In this document: positions 56,301-64,000 of the stretch, one piece after another
How positions within the stretch are numbered: the stretch's first letter is position 1
Layout of the letters: every line of letters starts with the position of its first letter
Source: Shewanella profunda
GTDB lineage: Bacteria > Pseudomonadota > Gammaproteobacteria > Enterobacterales > Shewanellaceae
Assembly (NCBI RefSeq): GCF_023283765.1
Contig: NZ_JAKILG010000011.1
Coordinates: 1 to 64,000 of the forward strand
DNA: 64,000 nt
Direction: 5' to 3'
Made by a program: the position numbers and the translations under genes
The notes under the pieces: model-generated
Seen by the model: the letters and a program-made list of their open reading frames with translations, nothing else
What the model was told of the DNA's origin: nothing
The model's database searches: none

Positions 56301-56629
56301 ACAGCCCCTTTGAAAATTGATTGCCAGAAATTGAGTTGGAGCTGGATGCCTTTGCTACCCGCAAAAATGTGTTCGTCCTTTTCTTTAATTACCAGATCGT
56401 CAATGTCCACTTTAAACGTGAAGGGATTAATACGAACGTCAGCAATCATGACTTGGCGACCAAGCAATTGCGAGAGTTTCTCAGGGGCGAAGGATACAAT
56501 ACCGAAAGGGATAATGAGTCCTAAGATAGCCGCGTAACAACAATAGAGAGTAATGAGATAGATGAGAACCCTTTGGTATCTTGGGCGTTCAAAGAAAGTC
56601 TTTTTCAAGGTTGAAAGCGGGTTCTGCAT
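53354..56629 (-). CDS. Large AsmA-like/DUF748 protein, probable inner-membrane-anchored lipid-transfer type
   Basis: 1091 residues. An N-terminal span (about 21-46, VLIYLITLYCCYAAILGLII) anchors a long periplasmic part of repeated beta-rich segments with the DUF748 pattern (IQLQLNFWQSIFKGAVVIEN, VMTNRGQVILEKLNV, FSQGSAYFADNSLTP). A low-complexity Thr/Glu/Asn linker lies near 400-440. The end (about 950-1091) resembles an OmpA-like domain: ERAKTVKAYLVDTKGVAPERV. AsmA-type proteins such as YhdP and TamB carry phospholipids to the outer membrane; that role is inferred. ATG is complementary to 56627-56629. Confidence 0.85.
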   Translation of the reverse strand: MQNPLSTLKKTFFERPRYQRVLIYLITLYCCYAAILGLIIPFGIVSFAPEKLSQLLGRQVMIADVRINPFTFKVDIDDLVIKEKDEHIFAGSKGIQLQLNFWQSIFKGAVVIENLHLQGPNVHIRRFQTQGKAAFNFDDILITLSQNAEPATASNPNEPTKPLRVLLGQFTLDAGKFSFDDNITQANINYPSIDIKVSNLDTDYIMTTTTSALKNTIVSSAEALKTETNPEVTPSVPTEIASSNVTPQLINNHFAMQFKDVHEGEISLEGQFQLFPFMLDGDIQIAKLKLSTLWQFIDDQFDITLKDGEISAKSHYRFDLPDNGSLQVMTNRGQVILEKLNVTNQDTPVLTLPLLAIDGIAADLQRQKININQIHSDGLSLNVILDEQGVDLTKLLTPKSMAQSQASTAKEINDPTQAPNEETNKEDLVTSPTLVNTEDRQHTSEQPAPSWLVQLDKLTLENYDINLSEQKLTPSPQQWRIYPLNFATKTIVSDLKAPIEYELSFAINDKGSFASQGQVDLTSESIDAKLQMDKLALAQFQPYLAPYVNIKLKSGLLSSQGQVNADAKGQAIYRGSVELDDLNVLDNLRNAPLVKWQKMHINQLDFDQQKNQIKIDHLALNQPYAKIVIAKDRSTNISDLIVETSADNTLVVKAPPNVTVPETGNSDVKNTGNQTRESVTHDKPDLSLDIQKISFSQGSAYFADNSLTPNFASGIELLDGNISHLSSIPGTKASVDIKGKIDKYAPVTLKGDINPLLDMPYLDLDLVFKSVELTSVNPYSGTYAGYYIDKGQLSLALNYKLEHNQLKGSNHLVIDQLKLGKPSNSDLATSLPITLAIALLQDRNGIIDLGMEVLGDLDSPSFSVGSIIMTAITNVITKAVTAPFSFLASLVGSDETLDKVSFNAGSFTLDGKEQASLDKLASALTDRPMLKLSIEGEVDAINDSQAIAERMMKRKLAKLANIPFKELPTDLSPSQFPTKGALAEALAKLYEQEVKADPQLVKDAVLNEVKETPLSDEDIATRWHIALYNLSVKAQNVTEGMLGDLAQERAKTVKAYLVDTKGVAPERVFLLDSRVTLNQNTAQVNMTIDAK

Positions 56630-57220
56630 AGTAGAATCAAGGCTCCGATGTGTAGATTAGCGTTAAATCTATCAGGAAATGGAGCTATTCTAGCCAATAA
56701 CGCTTAGGTTTACACATATTGTTTTATGTTTTTACTAGTAAAATCTTAGTGTTACTTTACGGTAACCCGTTTAAGTTTTAGTTGAAATTAAACAACAATC
56801 CAGAGTTCATCGATGTTACCTACTATCTGTTCCTAAAGAGTACGGACACAGATCTGTTTTCTCCATCTACTATAGGCCTACACATTTTAGGTAGCGGTGT
56901 AGCTTATCGCTGCAAAAATAACCCTGAAACGTCAACACGCCCTAATAATTCATAAGTAGATTTTGAAATATTCCATCATTTGGTGCAGCTTGAGCTTAAG
57001 TTAACCTTATGTTAATTAATAAAATAATTAGGCTGTGCTGGTATTTAGCCTCTAATATAGATGCAGTATTGGCAGGGTTTTATATCTTGATAATCGAGCT
57101 GAGTGGAACAAATCAACGGGTGGTTTAAATGATTGCTTGCACTATTAGACCTTAATCCCATTCGCTTGGTAATATAGTGCGGTTTTGCATCATTTTGATG
57201 GAATGAGAGGGGATTTAAGA
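56630..57220. other. Intergenic region between the AsmA-like and DUF445 genes
   Basis: 591 bases. It carries copy B of the dispersed repeat (56906-56943). The first 100 bases should hold the AsmA-like promoter and the last 150 that of the DUF445 gene. AT-rich, no gene. Confidence 0.45.
56906..56943. repeat. Dispersed intergenic repeat, copy B
   Basis: ATCGCTGCAAAAA, then GAAACGTCAACACGCCCT. Similar to 32317-32348; the GAAACGTCAACA part matches 58702-58713. Confidence 0.5.
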
Positions 57221-57925
57221 TTGAATAAAAGCTTAGTGACAAATGTATTAGCCGCGATTTGCATTTTGATTGGATACGGCATAGGGTCGCCCATTTTGTT
57301 TAATGTAGGCTTATTTGCGTTATCTGGTGCTATTACCAACTGGTTAGCCGTGTATATGCTGTTTGAAAAAGTGCCGGGATTGTATGGCTCAGGGGTGGTG
57401 CCTTCTCGTTTTGAAGAATTTAAGGCCGGTATTGCACACTTGATGATGAAGCAGTTTTTTACTACTGAAAATATTGACCGTTTTCTATCTGAAAAAGAAG
57501 GGATCACTAAAATCGATTTAGCCCCTGTGATTGATAAAGTCGATCTTGCCCCGTCTTTCGATGCCCTTGTTAGTACCGTTGCCCAGTCATCTTTTGGTGG
57601 AATGCTGGCAATGTTTGGTGGTACCGAGGCTTTAATGCCATTAAAAGCCCCTTTTATTGAGAAAATGAAAGCGTCTTTAGTGAATATGGCACAAAGCGAT
57701 GAATTTCATGAGTTACTAAAGCAAGAAATTGAACAGCCTAGTATTATGGCCGATCTGCAAGTGAAAATTGCCAATATTGTTGAACAGCGCTTAAATGAGC
57801 TGACGCCACAAATGGTAAAACAGATTGTGCAAGAGATGATCCAAACTCACTTGGGTTGGTTAGTGGTATGGGGCGGTGTATTCGGTGGCTTAATAGGGCT
57901 TGTTGCTGCGTTATTTCAAGGTTAA
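57221..57925 (+). CDS. DUF445-family membrane protein (YheB-like)
   Basis: 234 residues. N-terminal spans (MNKSLVTNVLAAICILIGYG, GALTNWLAVYMLF-like) and a C-terminal span (LVVWGGVFGGLIGLVAALF) flank a long helical part with GSGVVPSRFEEFKAGIAHLM. This is DUF445, function unknown. I take TTG 57221 as start because GAGAGGGG lies 8 bases before it; ATG 57203 would include that site in the coding part. Confidence 0.82.
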   Translation: MNKSLVTNVLAAICILIGYGIGSPILFNVGLFALSGAITNWLAVYMLFEKVPGLYGSGVVPSRFEEFKAGIAHLMMKQFFTTENIDRFLSEKEGITKIDLAPVIDKVDLAPSFDALVSTVAQSSFGGMLAMFGGTEALMPLKAPFIEKMKASLVNMAQSDEFHELLKQEIEQPSIMADLQVKIANIVEQRLNELTPQMVKQIVQEMIQTHLGWLVVWGGVFGGLIGLVAALFQG

Positions 57926-57941
57926 TCTGAAACCGTTTAAG

Positions 57942-57973
57942 AAGATAATGGTAGCCATGGTTTCCATTATCTT
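57942..57973 (+). terminator. Terminator after the DUF445 gene
   Basis: AAGATAATGG and CCATTATCTT pair perfectly over 10 bp with a 12-base loop; a T-rich run (CTTTTAT) follows a few bases later. Confidence 0.65.
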
Positions 57974-58021
57974 CACCTGTCTTTTATCATATTCACATTA
58001 GCCATAATAGAAGGGAAGTCT

Positions 58022-58372
58022 ATGAACCGTCATCACAGCATTAATTATTTGGAAATTCCAACTCGCAATATACTGAGTTCGAAAGCATTTTTTAGCCAAG
58101 TTTTCGGCTGGAACTACGTTGATTACGGTCCTGAATACAGCTGTTTTATGGATGTGGGGATCACAGGAGGATTCTACCAAGCCGATGTCAGTTTTACTCT
58201 TGCCCGAGGTTGTCCGTTGATTGTGTTGTACAGCCAGAATTTAGAACAAACTCAAGCTTCAGTTATCGCCGCAGGCGGTAAAATTAGTGCTGATATTTTT
58301 AGTTTTCCAGGCGGGCGGCGTTTCCATTTTACTGAACCCAGTGGCAATGAATATGCTGTTTGGTCCGAATGA
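58022..58372 (+). CDS. VOC-family (glyoxalase-like) protein
   Basis: 116 residues, one vicinal-oxygen-chelate domain: HSINYLEIPTRNILSSKAFF, FGWNYVDYGPEYSCFMDVG, then GGRRFHFTEPSGNEYAVW. These are typical strands and metal positions (His and Glu) of VOC proteins. Function unknown: could be glyoxalase-, dioxygenase- or resistance-like. AAGGGAAG lies before ATG 58022. Its end overlaps the DUF1289 gene. Confidence 0.88.
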   Translation: MNRHHSINYLEIPTRNILSSKAFFSQVFGWNYVDYGPEYSCFMDVGITGGFYQADVSFTLARGCPLIVLYSQNLEQTQASVIAAGGKISADIFSFPGGRRFHFTEPSGNEYAVWSE

Positions 58373-58559
58373 TCCTAATGCTAATCCTTGCGTTCGCAAT
58401 TGTTGTTTGAATGAGCAAGATATTTGTTTAGGGTGTTTTCGTCACCTTAATGAGATTTTAGCTTGGCGTGCCATGACAGATGAAGATCGTTATCGCTGTT
58501 TTGTGAGAATGACTGAGCGTCGAAACATACAGCAAGCAAAACACATGAACCCCAAATGA
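58353..58559 (+). CDS. DUF1289-family small cysteine-rich protein
   Basis: 68 residues: NPCVRNCCLNEQDICLGCFR, then EILAWRAMTDEDR, which is DUF1289. Four or more conserved Cys suggest zinc or iron-sulfur binding. It overlaps the VOC gene by about 20 bases in another frame, with ATG 58353 or 58347. The two genes are probably coupled, but no shared task is known. Confidence 0.85.
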   Translation: MLFGPNDPNANPCVRNCCLNEQDICLGCFRHLNEILAWRAMTDEDRYRCFVRMTERRNIQQAKHMNPK

Positions 58560-58681
58560 TGCGATGAGGATTTTAAATATTTCATCGAATTATCAATTTG
58601 TTAACTTTAGTGCTGACGATTAGGTTGCTGCCGGTTTCATGCTTTGATTTATCTTCACGTTTCGTGAGTAAAACCTTGTCA

Positions 58682-58720
58682 CAGCGAACAAGATCTCATC
58701 ACGAAACGTCAACATGCCTT
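58682..58720. repeat. Dispersed intergenic repeat, copy C (partial)
   Basis: ACGAAACGTCAACATGCCTT matches the core of copies A and B; the CTGCAAAAA part is poorly kept (AGCGAACAAGATC). It lies just beyond the end of cdd. Confidence 0.45.
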
Positions 58721-58729
58721 AGTACGTCA

Positions 58730-59620
58730 TTAGACGGGATCGACAACAATATGTTCTAGCTCAACTGCCGCTACTGTGTGTAGCGCGTCCATGGTTGCCC
58801 CGACTAAACTTATTTTCCCCTGTGAAGATTCAATCAACACCGCACGGCTAATATCGCTAAATTCACGATTGTGTCGGGTTAAGTTCGACAATGCCATCTG
58901 CATCGGCAGCATTGAAGGGTTAAAGGCAGCATTTTCGGCATAGCGCCCGCAGTAGGTCGCTCCATCATGGGTTTCTAGCACGACAGCGGCAAAGCTTTGA
59001 GTATAAGGCGCATAACTTAAACCCGCATGATCTAAACCTTCAATAATCATGGGATCGCTGCTATCTAGCACAAACTCAGTTTGCTGTTTAGCAAGCAGTG
59101 GGGACATGACGTTTAAATCTTTTGGACCAAAAGCATAGGGGAGGTAATAAGCGAGTGAATGGCTTTCCTGCGCGGGTAGATGAATGGTAATTTTTGCGCC
59201 ATCAACCAGTTCATTCATAAATTGCCGACAATGACCACAGGGGCTAGCATTTACAATTATATCAATAATTTGGCTCTCACCACTTAGCCAAGCGTGGCTA
59301 ATCGCACTTTGCTCTGCATGTACTGAATGAAATAGGGCTTCACCCGGAAGTTCTAAGTTCGCTCCCATGTAAATATCGCCACTTTTCCCCTTGGCTATTG
59401 CGCCTACGTAAAATTCACTTATCGGTGGTTTTGCCAGTGCAGCCGCGATAGGCAACAGGGCGAGTAGTACCTCCGCCTCTGTCATCTTGCTTGCTAGGGT
59501 TAATTTGGCAAGTTGCAGTGCATCAATATGGCCTGCAAAGTTTTGATGCAGCAAGGGAATAAGCGCATCAGCTAACGGCAGTGGCAGCTGGGTTATGCTA
59601 CGAATGAATCTATCTTGCAT
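58730..59620 (-). CDS. cdd: Cytidine deaminase Cdd
   Basis: 296 residues, the long dimeric E. coli-type (294). The catalytic motif HAEQSAI (His, Glu) and the zinc Cys pair in [12 protein letters not shown] are present in the first half, with the degenerate second half typical of this type. It turns cytidine and deoxycytidine into uridine and deoxyuridine. ATG at 59620. A near-perfect 30-bp palindrome lies 57 bases upstream (59677-59706). Confidence 0.96.
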   Translation of the reverse strand: MQDRFIRSITQLPLPLADALIPLLHQNFAGHIDALQLAKLTLASKMTEAEVLLALLPIAAALAKPPISEFYVGAIAKGKSGDIYMGANLELPGEALFHSVHAEQSAISHAWLSGESQIIDIIVNASPCGHCRQFMNELVDGAKITIHLPAQESHSLAYYLPYAFGPKDLNVMSPLLAKQQTEFVLDSSDPMIIEGLDHAGLSYAPYTQSFAAVVLETHDGATYCGRYAENAAFNPSMLPMQMALSNLTRHNREFSDISRAVLIESSQGKISLVGATMDALHTVAAVELEHIVVDPV

Positions 59621-59676
59621 TTCCCGATTCCTTATTTGTTAAGTTCATGGAAGAACATTCTAGTAATTTTGTTACA

Positions 59677-59706
59677 GCATAAATGCGAGTTAGCTCGCGT
59701 TTATGC
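59677..59706. promoter_or_regulatory. 30-bp near-perfect palindrome upstream of cdd
   Basis: GCATAAATGCGAG (59677-59689) and CTCGCGTTTATGC (59694-59706) pair with one mismatch (T-G) over 13 bp. It is between sbcB (ends 59786) and cdd (starts 59620), both on the minus strand. It could terminate sbcB, but no T-run follows on that strand; or it could be an operator. CytR, which acts on cdd in E. coli, binds direct GTTGCATT-like repeats, not this. Confidence 0.6.
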
Positions 59707-59785
59707 GGCCCAAGGTGGAAATGAGTTATGTATTTGACCGATTTCACCATACAAATAAAACAAATTTTCGCTGATGCTAGAAAAG

Positions 59786-61198
59786 TTATAGCTCACGCAA
59801 ATAATGGCACAGCGCAGCAAGCAGTCTTTGTTTGTTTTCATCGGCTACAGTATCTTGAAGCAGGTTCTCAAGCTTCAATAAATAATCTTGGTCCGCTAGA
59901 CGATTTTGGCAAAATTCACGCCAGCGATGGGATTCTTGATCATCGAGTAATTCTGGGTAATTGCGTGCTCTATAGCGGAACAGCATTTCAGGAATACGGG
60001 TATCGTCAAATTGTAATTCGAGTGCAGCTAGATTCTGCGGTAGAGTGTGACGGATAATTTCCATTTTAGCCTTATCCGCGGAACTAAAAAAACCACCAGA
60101 ATACAACATTAAATCGGGATCAGTTATAGCACTTTCACCATCGTGCTCAAATAATTGCGCAAGTTTTTCCCTAAGCTCTGGATGATTCCTTAATCGCTTA
60201 TATTGCTCCCTTGCGAATGCTTTATCGATATTGAGCCTTGACGCTTGAGCATCGTCCAAAATTTTAGCAGAGGTAATAAAAGGGCATTTATTAAGATGGA
60301 TCTGTTTTACTGGGATAGGCAATTCATCTGCGGCAAGTTCGGCTCTGGCGGTATACATCCGAGTTTTAATTTGTTCAATATCGAGCTCAATCAACGGACT
60401 TAAATCCATCGCTAAATTAACGCAAATAACGGCATTTTTATTGGTTGGATGATGGGCAACGGGTACAATTAATGTTGTGCAGCCATTGCGTGCACTAATT
60501 TTCGAGCTGACATGGGCTAGGGGCTGCATATTAAGCACATCAATTTGATCACTCACTGCTTGTTTGCGGCGCAGCTCAAAATAGTAGTGATATAACTTAG
60601 GCTGCTTTTCTCTGATGAGTTTAGCCATTGCAATGGTAGCGTATACATCAGACATTGCATCGTGGGCCTTCTCATGCCTTAAACCGTTTGCCTGGGTCAG
60701 ATGTTCTAATTTAAAGCTAGGTGAGCCATCATCTTTCAGTGGCCAGTTTATACCTTCGGGTCTGAATGCATAACAAGCACGAACTAAATCGATGATATCC
60801 CAGCGAGAATTTCCGCTTTGCCATTCTCTCGCATAGGGGTCAATAAAGTTGCGATAAAATCCATATCGGGTGACTTCATCATCGAATCGTAGGGAATTAT
60901 AACCAGCGACACAAGTATTCGGTTGACTGAAAAGAGCTTGGATCCGACCCATAAACTCAGTTTCTGGAATGCCTTTTAAATTCGCAAGTTGTGGTGTAAT
61001 GCCTGTGATCAGAATGGCTTCTGGTGAAGGTAAGTAGTCAGTCGCTTGCTTACAGTAAAAGGTTTCTGGTTCGCCGATGATGTTGAGTTCTAAATCTGTT
61101 CGAATGCCCGCAAATTGTGCAGGTCTATCCCTTGCGGGATTGGCACCAAAAGTTTCGTAGTCGTGCCAGAATATGCTTGGCTGATATGGTATAGACAT
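59786..61198 (-). CDS. sbcB: Exonuclease I (SbcB/XonA)
   Basis: 470 residues, the usual size. The N-terminal DEDD nuclease fold has FWHDYETFGANPARDRPAQF (Asp13, Glu15) and YNSLRFDDEVTRY, and KAHDAMSDVYATIAMAKL holds the last acidic residues. An SH3-like and a C-terminal domain follow. It digests single-stranded DNA 3' to 5' and acts in recombination and mismatch repair. ATG at 61198. Confidence 0.96.
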   Translation of the reverse strand: MSIPYQPSIFWHDYETFGANPARDRPAQFAGIRTDLELNIIGEPETFYCKQATDYLPSPEAILITGITPQLANLKGIPETEFMGRIQALFSQPNTCVAGYNSLRFDDEVTRYGFYRNFIDPYAREWQSGNSRWDIIDLVRACYAFRPEGINWPLKDDGSPSFKLEHLTQANGLRHEKAHDAMSDVYATIAMAKLIREKQPKLYHYYFELRRKQAVSDQIDVLNMQPLAHVSSKISARNGCTTLIVPVAHHPTNKNAVICVNLAMDLSPLIELDIEQIKTRMYTARAELAADELPIPVKQIHLNKCPFITSAKILDDAQASRLNIDKAFAREQYKRLRNHPELREKLAQLFEHDGESAITDPDLMLYSGGFFSSADKAKMEIIRHTLPQNLAALELQFDDTRIPEMLFRYRARNYPELLDDQESHRWREFCQNRLADQDYLLKLENLLQDTVADENKQRLLAALCHYLREL

Positions 61199-61376
61199 AA
61201 ATTTAAATCGAATGACATTTTATCGAATAATAGCATCTTAACACTGAAACTCCTCGGAAGAACATTGACTATATGATTGAAGTTGAGGAATTATCTTGAA
61301 AAGATAAACGCTTAATAGATGTTTTTTCCTGCATTGGGGCGTTACAATCCGCCTTGAAAAGGGGAGTTAATGTCTT

Positions 61377-62183
61377 ATGTTTCAGCAATATCTCAATGAA
61401 CCTATGGTACTTGATGCCGACCAAGCATCTGTTTTGACTTTAACATTGCCCTCGGATATCAGTGACTTTATCGTGCTTCAAGCGATGAGTGCACCGTTAC
61501 TGGAGCTTATTGTAGTCTTGGATAGTGTTAGACCAAAGATTGCAATCCGTTTTCAGCCACTATTGGAACTGACGCTAAATTCTGCTTTGTCGCCAAATAG
61601 TCAATTTGGCGAGACATTTCCTCGAACTATAGGACAGGGGATACGTCTGTATAGCCGTATGGGCACCGCACCTAAGTTTTGTGCTGATGAATTAAGGTCT
61701 GGAGTATCACTCAAATTAGATTTAAGTCATGGTTTGAGTTTAGCATTGCAATCAACCTCTAAATTTGAGCTCATCTCACTCGAAGCTGACTTAAGAATAT
61801 TATACGAGCCTCGAGTGCTACTGATGGCGAAAGCCATATTGGCAAGACAGTATGACTACACTATATCTTCAGAAGCGCTTGCTGTGCATATGGCTGAAAT
61901 AGAACAGGTCAGAGCTGAGTTACACACTTTTTTACGTGGGGAGCTTGGACAATGCCATGAACGTTTGGCACAAGAAGCAGTAAAGTTGGAACCATTATTG
62001 CTGAAAAAATGCCAATGGATGTTCCGGATTTATACAAATATGCACGAGCGACCTAACTATGGCCGATCATCAAATGATGCCGATAATGTTGACAAGTCAC
62101 TAAGAAAACTCGAGTGCTACGAGTTACTCGCATCTCCTGAACTCATAGAAATGGTCAAACGATTAACGGAAGACGAGGCGTAA
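61377..62183 (+). CDS. Hypothetical protein, family not recognised
   Basis: 268 residues with no motif I can name. The first 150 residues read as mixed beta strands (VLTLTLPSDISDFIVLQAMS, LELIVVLDSVRPKIAIRFQP), the rest as helices with Glu, Leu and Arg (VHMAEIEQVRAELHTFLRGE). No signal peptide or membrane span is seen. Start ATG 61377 has GGGGAG about 10 bases upstream; another ATG at 61371 is in a frame that soon stops. Upstream of rlmA with a 42-base gap, so perhaps co-transcribed. Confidence 0.6.
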   Translation: MFQQYLNEPMVLDADQASVLTLTLPSDISDFIVLQAMSAPLLELIVVLDSVRPKIAIRFQPLLELTLNSALSPNSQFGETFPRTIGQGIRLYSRMGTAPKFCADELRSGVSLKLDLSHGLSLALQSTSKFELISLEADLRILYEPRVLLMAKAILARQYDYTISSEALAVHMAEIEQVRAELHTFLRGELGQCHERLAQEAVKLEPLLLKKCQWMFRIYTNMHERPNYGRSSNDADNVDKSLRKLECYELLASPELIEMVKRLTEDEA

Positions 62184-62225
62184 GCTTGTTTTCCCATTTT
62201 TAGCTACAAGATAACGAGTCTACCT

Positions 62226-63041
62226 ATGCATTATTTATGTCCACTTTGTTCTGGACCGCTTACTCTTGCCAGACCTAGTTGGGTGTGTCCACTGCAGCAC
62301 AAGTTCGATATAGCCAAAGAAGGCTATGTTAACTTACTGCCAGTACAAAATAAAAATTCAAAAGATCCAGGTGATAACAAACAGATGATGTTTGCAAGGC
62401 GGGAGTTTTTAAATGCTGGATATTACCAAGGTTTGAGCGATAGAGTGAATGAATTAGCGTTGGAATATGCTGGTAACGCACAACAGATTCTCGATATAGG
62501 CTGTGGAGAAGGCTATTACAGCCACAGATTATTTCACGTATTTGAGCAGAACCATCCTTGTGTTTTACAGGGATTGGATATTTCTAAGTCGGCAATCAAA
62601 TATGCCGCAAAACGATATCCTAACTTACAATTTTGTGTAGCAAGTGCTTATGAGATGCCGATAGCATCACAAAGTGTCGACTTAGCCATTCGAATTTATG
62701 CGCCCTCTAAAGCTGAAGAACTTCAGCGGATCATGGCTAATGATGGCGTTTTAATCACTGTTTCACCTGGACCAATGCACCACTTTGCCCTTAAACAGCA
62801 AATTTACGCTGAGCCAAGGTTACACCCAGAGTCTAATGCGAGCATTGAAGGGTTTGAATGTATTCATCAGCAACGACTGGTGTCTCAACTGGCACTAAAG
62901 AACGCTGAGCACATCTCGCATTTCCTAGAGATGACACCCTATGCATGGAAGTTTACTACAGAGCAGAAGCTGTCTTTGGTAACGCAAGGGCTAAGTTGTG
63001 AATTAGATTTTCAAATTGAGGTTCATCGCATTTCAAGATAG
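62226..63041 (+). CDS. rlmA: RlmA, 23S rRNA (guanine-745-N1)-methyltransferase
   Basis: 271 residues. The N-terminal zinc site CPLC (Cys5, Cys8), Cys21 and His25 in VCPLQHKFD match RlmA; the SAM-binding motif is ILDIGCGEGYYSH. The conserved APSKAEELQR and ISPGP-like loops are present. It methylates G745 in helix 35 of 23S rRNA. ATG 62226 with AACGAG upstream. Confidence 0.94.
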   Translation: MHYLCPLCSGPLTLARPSWVCPLQHKFDIAKEGYVNLLPVQNKNSKDPGDNKQMMFARREFLNAGYYQGLSDRVNELALEYAGNAQQILDIGCGEGYYSHRLFHVFEQNHPCVLQGLDISKSAIKYAAKRYPNLQFCVASAYEMPIASQSVDLAIRIYAPSKAEELQRIMANDGVLITVSPGPMHHFALKQQIYAEPRLHPESNASIEGFECIHQQRLVSQLALKNAEHISHFLEMTPYAWKFTTEQKLSLVTQGLSCELDFQIEVHRISR

Positions 63042-63340
63042 TCAATTTAAGCTATTGAAATAAGTTATTTAAAGTGCTTAACTATAATAGCTAGACCGCA
63101 TGAACATTATGTTCTGCAAGCCGGTTGCAAAACCCTAAGTTGAACTAAGCAAAATAAATATTTCAAAGTGTCGCAGTATGTTGACTTATCTTTAGAATGG
63201 TTTATAGTCTTACTAGCTTGAAGGTTGGGCTTATATTTATGTGTTCAATACGACCAGTTCGTCCTGTAAACATAAGTAATACCGGCATTTTCCAGCTCCA
63301 CCGCCGTTAAGGCTTTAATTTTATTTACAGGATTTATATT
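63042..63340 (+). promoter_or_regulatory. Promoter and long leader of the cold-shock gene
   Basis: TTGACT (63181-63186) and TATAGT (63203-63208), 16 bases apart, make a good sigma-70 promoter. It implies a leader of about 125 bases before ATG 63341, long as in cspA-type genes whose mRNA structure responds to cold. AGGA precedes the ATG. The first 130 bases show nothing else. Confidence 0.65.
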
Positions 63341-63550
63341 ATGTCTCAAGTTACTGGTGTTGTTAAGTGGTTCAATTCTGATAAAGGTTTCGGATTCATT
63401 GAGCAAGAATCAGGTCCAGATGTATTCGTACATTTCCGTGCGATCAACTCTGACGGTTTCAAAACTCTTGACGAAGGTCAAAAAGTGTCTTTCACTGTGA
63501 CTCAAGGTCAAAAAGGTCCACAAGCTGAAAACGTAACCATCATTGGTTAA
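63341..63550 (+). CDS. Cold-shock protein, CspA family
   Basis: 69 residues, one cold-shock domain: [18 protein letters not shown] holds RNP1 (KGFGFI), DVFVHF is RNP2, and [20 protein letters not shown] completes the fold. It binds single-stranded RNA or DNA and melts RNA structures. Which Csp paralogue cannot be said. The long leader suggests cold control. Confidence 0.96.
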   Translation: MSQVTGVVKWFNSDKGFGFIEQESGPDVFVHFRAINSDGFKTLDEGQKVSFTVTQGQKGPQAENVTIIG

Positions 63551-63590
63551 TTTTCAGTGCAATTAGCCAAGAGCTAATCGCAATGGATTT

Positions 63591-63625
63591 AAAGAGCTGT
63601 GGTCTATACCATAGCTCTTTTTGTT
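63591..63625 (+). terminator. Terminator after the cold-shock gene
   Basis: AAAGAGCTGTGG and CCATAGCTCTTT form a long stem with a short loop (one mismatch), followed by TTTGTTT. Confidence 0.85.
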
Positions 63626-63806
63626 TGTACTAAATTTATGAATTTCTAATTAATTCCTCCCTGTTTCCTTGACCAACTCACATTCGTGCTCTAGTTCTAA
63701 TTTGCCTTACTTTCGATCCCTCCAAGGCAAGCCATACCCAGTATAATATTTTCAATTTTAGTGTATATACGCGCCATGGCTTGTGGATATTACTGTATCA
63801 GTACTC

Positions 63807-64000
63807 GGGGCTGTTGATCTTTCGAGAGAGATTTTTAAACAGTTTGAAAGCATTTTAATCCAGCGTTGAAGTCTTTCGATAGATGACTAATTGGATTTAA
63901 GAGGTAGGGCGAAGCAGGATGCCAGAGCCGATTATCACTATACCTTCAAACCTTGCAAAACCTATGGGTCCGTATATGGCAAGAATGTCATTTATCAAGG
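63807..64000 (+). mobile_element. Probable insertion-sequence end running off the window
   Basis: CTGTTGATCTTTCGAGAG, then GATTTTTAAACAGT (63807-63840) nearly repeats the reverse complement of the right end of the IS5-type remnant (7537-7570). This suggests the terminal repeat of a related element whose body lies at the right and beyond. The rest of the window (to 64000) includes the start of an open frame. Confidence 0.5.
63919..64000 (+). CDS. Start of an unidentified protein (cut by window edge)
   Basis: An open frame from ATG 63919 runs to the window end, 27 codons (MPEPIITIPSNLAKPMGPYM and on). AGGTAGGG lies upstream. If the IS reading of this end is correct, it is the transposase start; I do not recognise the family from so few residues. 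Confidence 0.4.
   Translation, partial: MPEPIITIPSNLAKPMGPYMARMSFIK

Noticed and set aside
58287..58352. Upstream extension of the DUF1289 protein
   Set aside because: Those codons lie in the out-of-frame VOC gene; the conserved family begins after ATG 58353.

Overview
This window looks like chromosomal DNA of a Shewanella, probably from the S. oneidensis/putrefaciens/baltica group. I judge this from the moderate-to-low GC, the gammaproteobacterial gene set (NrdD/NrdG, SbcCD, MsbA-LpxK, RlmA, an E. coli-type Cdd and exonuclease I) and families that are typical of Shewanella or Vibrio (a TtpC-type TonB2 system, a DUF3450 protein, DUF3010, VF530, a YibL-like protein, a YecH-like protein). No rRNA, tRNA, CRISPR array or prophage was seen. 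The species call is an inference from recalled family resemblance, not from a database search.

Left third (1-14.2 kb), outer-membrane uptake and mobile DNA. The window opens in the last 26 codons of an IS256-family transposase that has cut a porin gene; only the porin's 3' end survives. Next come a 906-residue TonB-dependent receptor and a TPR protein with a C-terminal 2OG-Fe(II) oxygenase domain that carries an in-frame 9-bp tandem repeat. About 3 kb of decayed DNA follows, holding a broken IS5-family element directly abutting a broken IS630-family element. The TonB2 operon lies beyond it: DUF3450 protein, TtpC, ExbB, ExbD, TonB and a TPR protein, closed by a strong terminator. The receptor, the oxygenase and the energising operon may form one uptake unit.

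Middle (14.2-38.7 kb), housekeeping and small regulators. This part holds a degenerate GGDEF protein, a DUF885 lipoprotein, a parvulin, an acetyltransferase, an S4 protein, an RraB-like protein, a LysR/TauE divergent pair, the SbcDC nuclease, an M23 peptidase, a run of poorly known minus-strand genes, a DEAD-box helicase, an RssA-like patatin, anaerobic ribonucleotide reductase NrdDG behind two NrdR boxes and an FNR-like site, a YibL-like protein, RibA, a beta-barrel candidate, an FlxA-like protein and a VF530-like protein.

Right (38.7-64 kb). A short CstA-family transporter lies next to a LytS/LytTR pair resembling the pyruvate-sensing BtsS/BtsR. It is followed by a chromosomal ParA with a small partner, a PilZ protein, a PsiE-like protein, DUF2062, the ComEC-MsbA-LpxK-YcaR lipid A cluster, a CbiM-like membrane protein, a membrane-anchored glutaredoxin, a giant AsmA-like protein, DUF445, VOC and DUF1289 proteins, Cdd, exonuclease I, an unrecognised 268-residue protein, RlmA and a cold-shock protein with a long leader. 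The window ends inside what looks like another insertion element, whose end matches the IS5-type end at 7.55 kb.

The most interesting leads are the receptor/oxygenase/TonB2 neighbourhood with its repeat tract and dyad operators, a perfect 19-bp palindrome before the CstA-family gene, a 30-bp near-palindrome upstream of cdd, and a small family of intergenic repeats sharing an 11-bp core.
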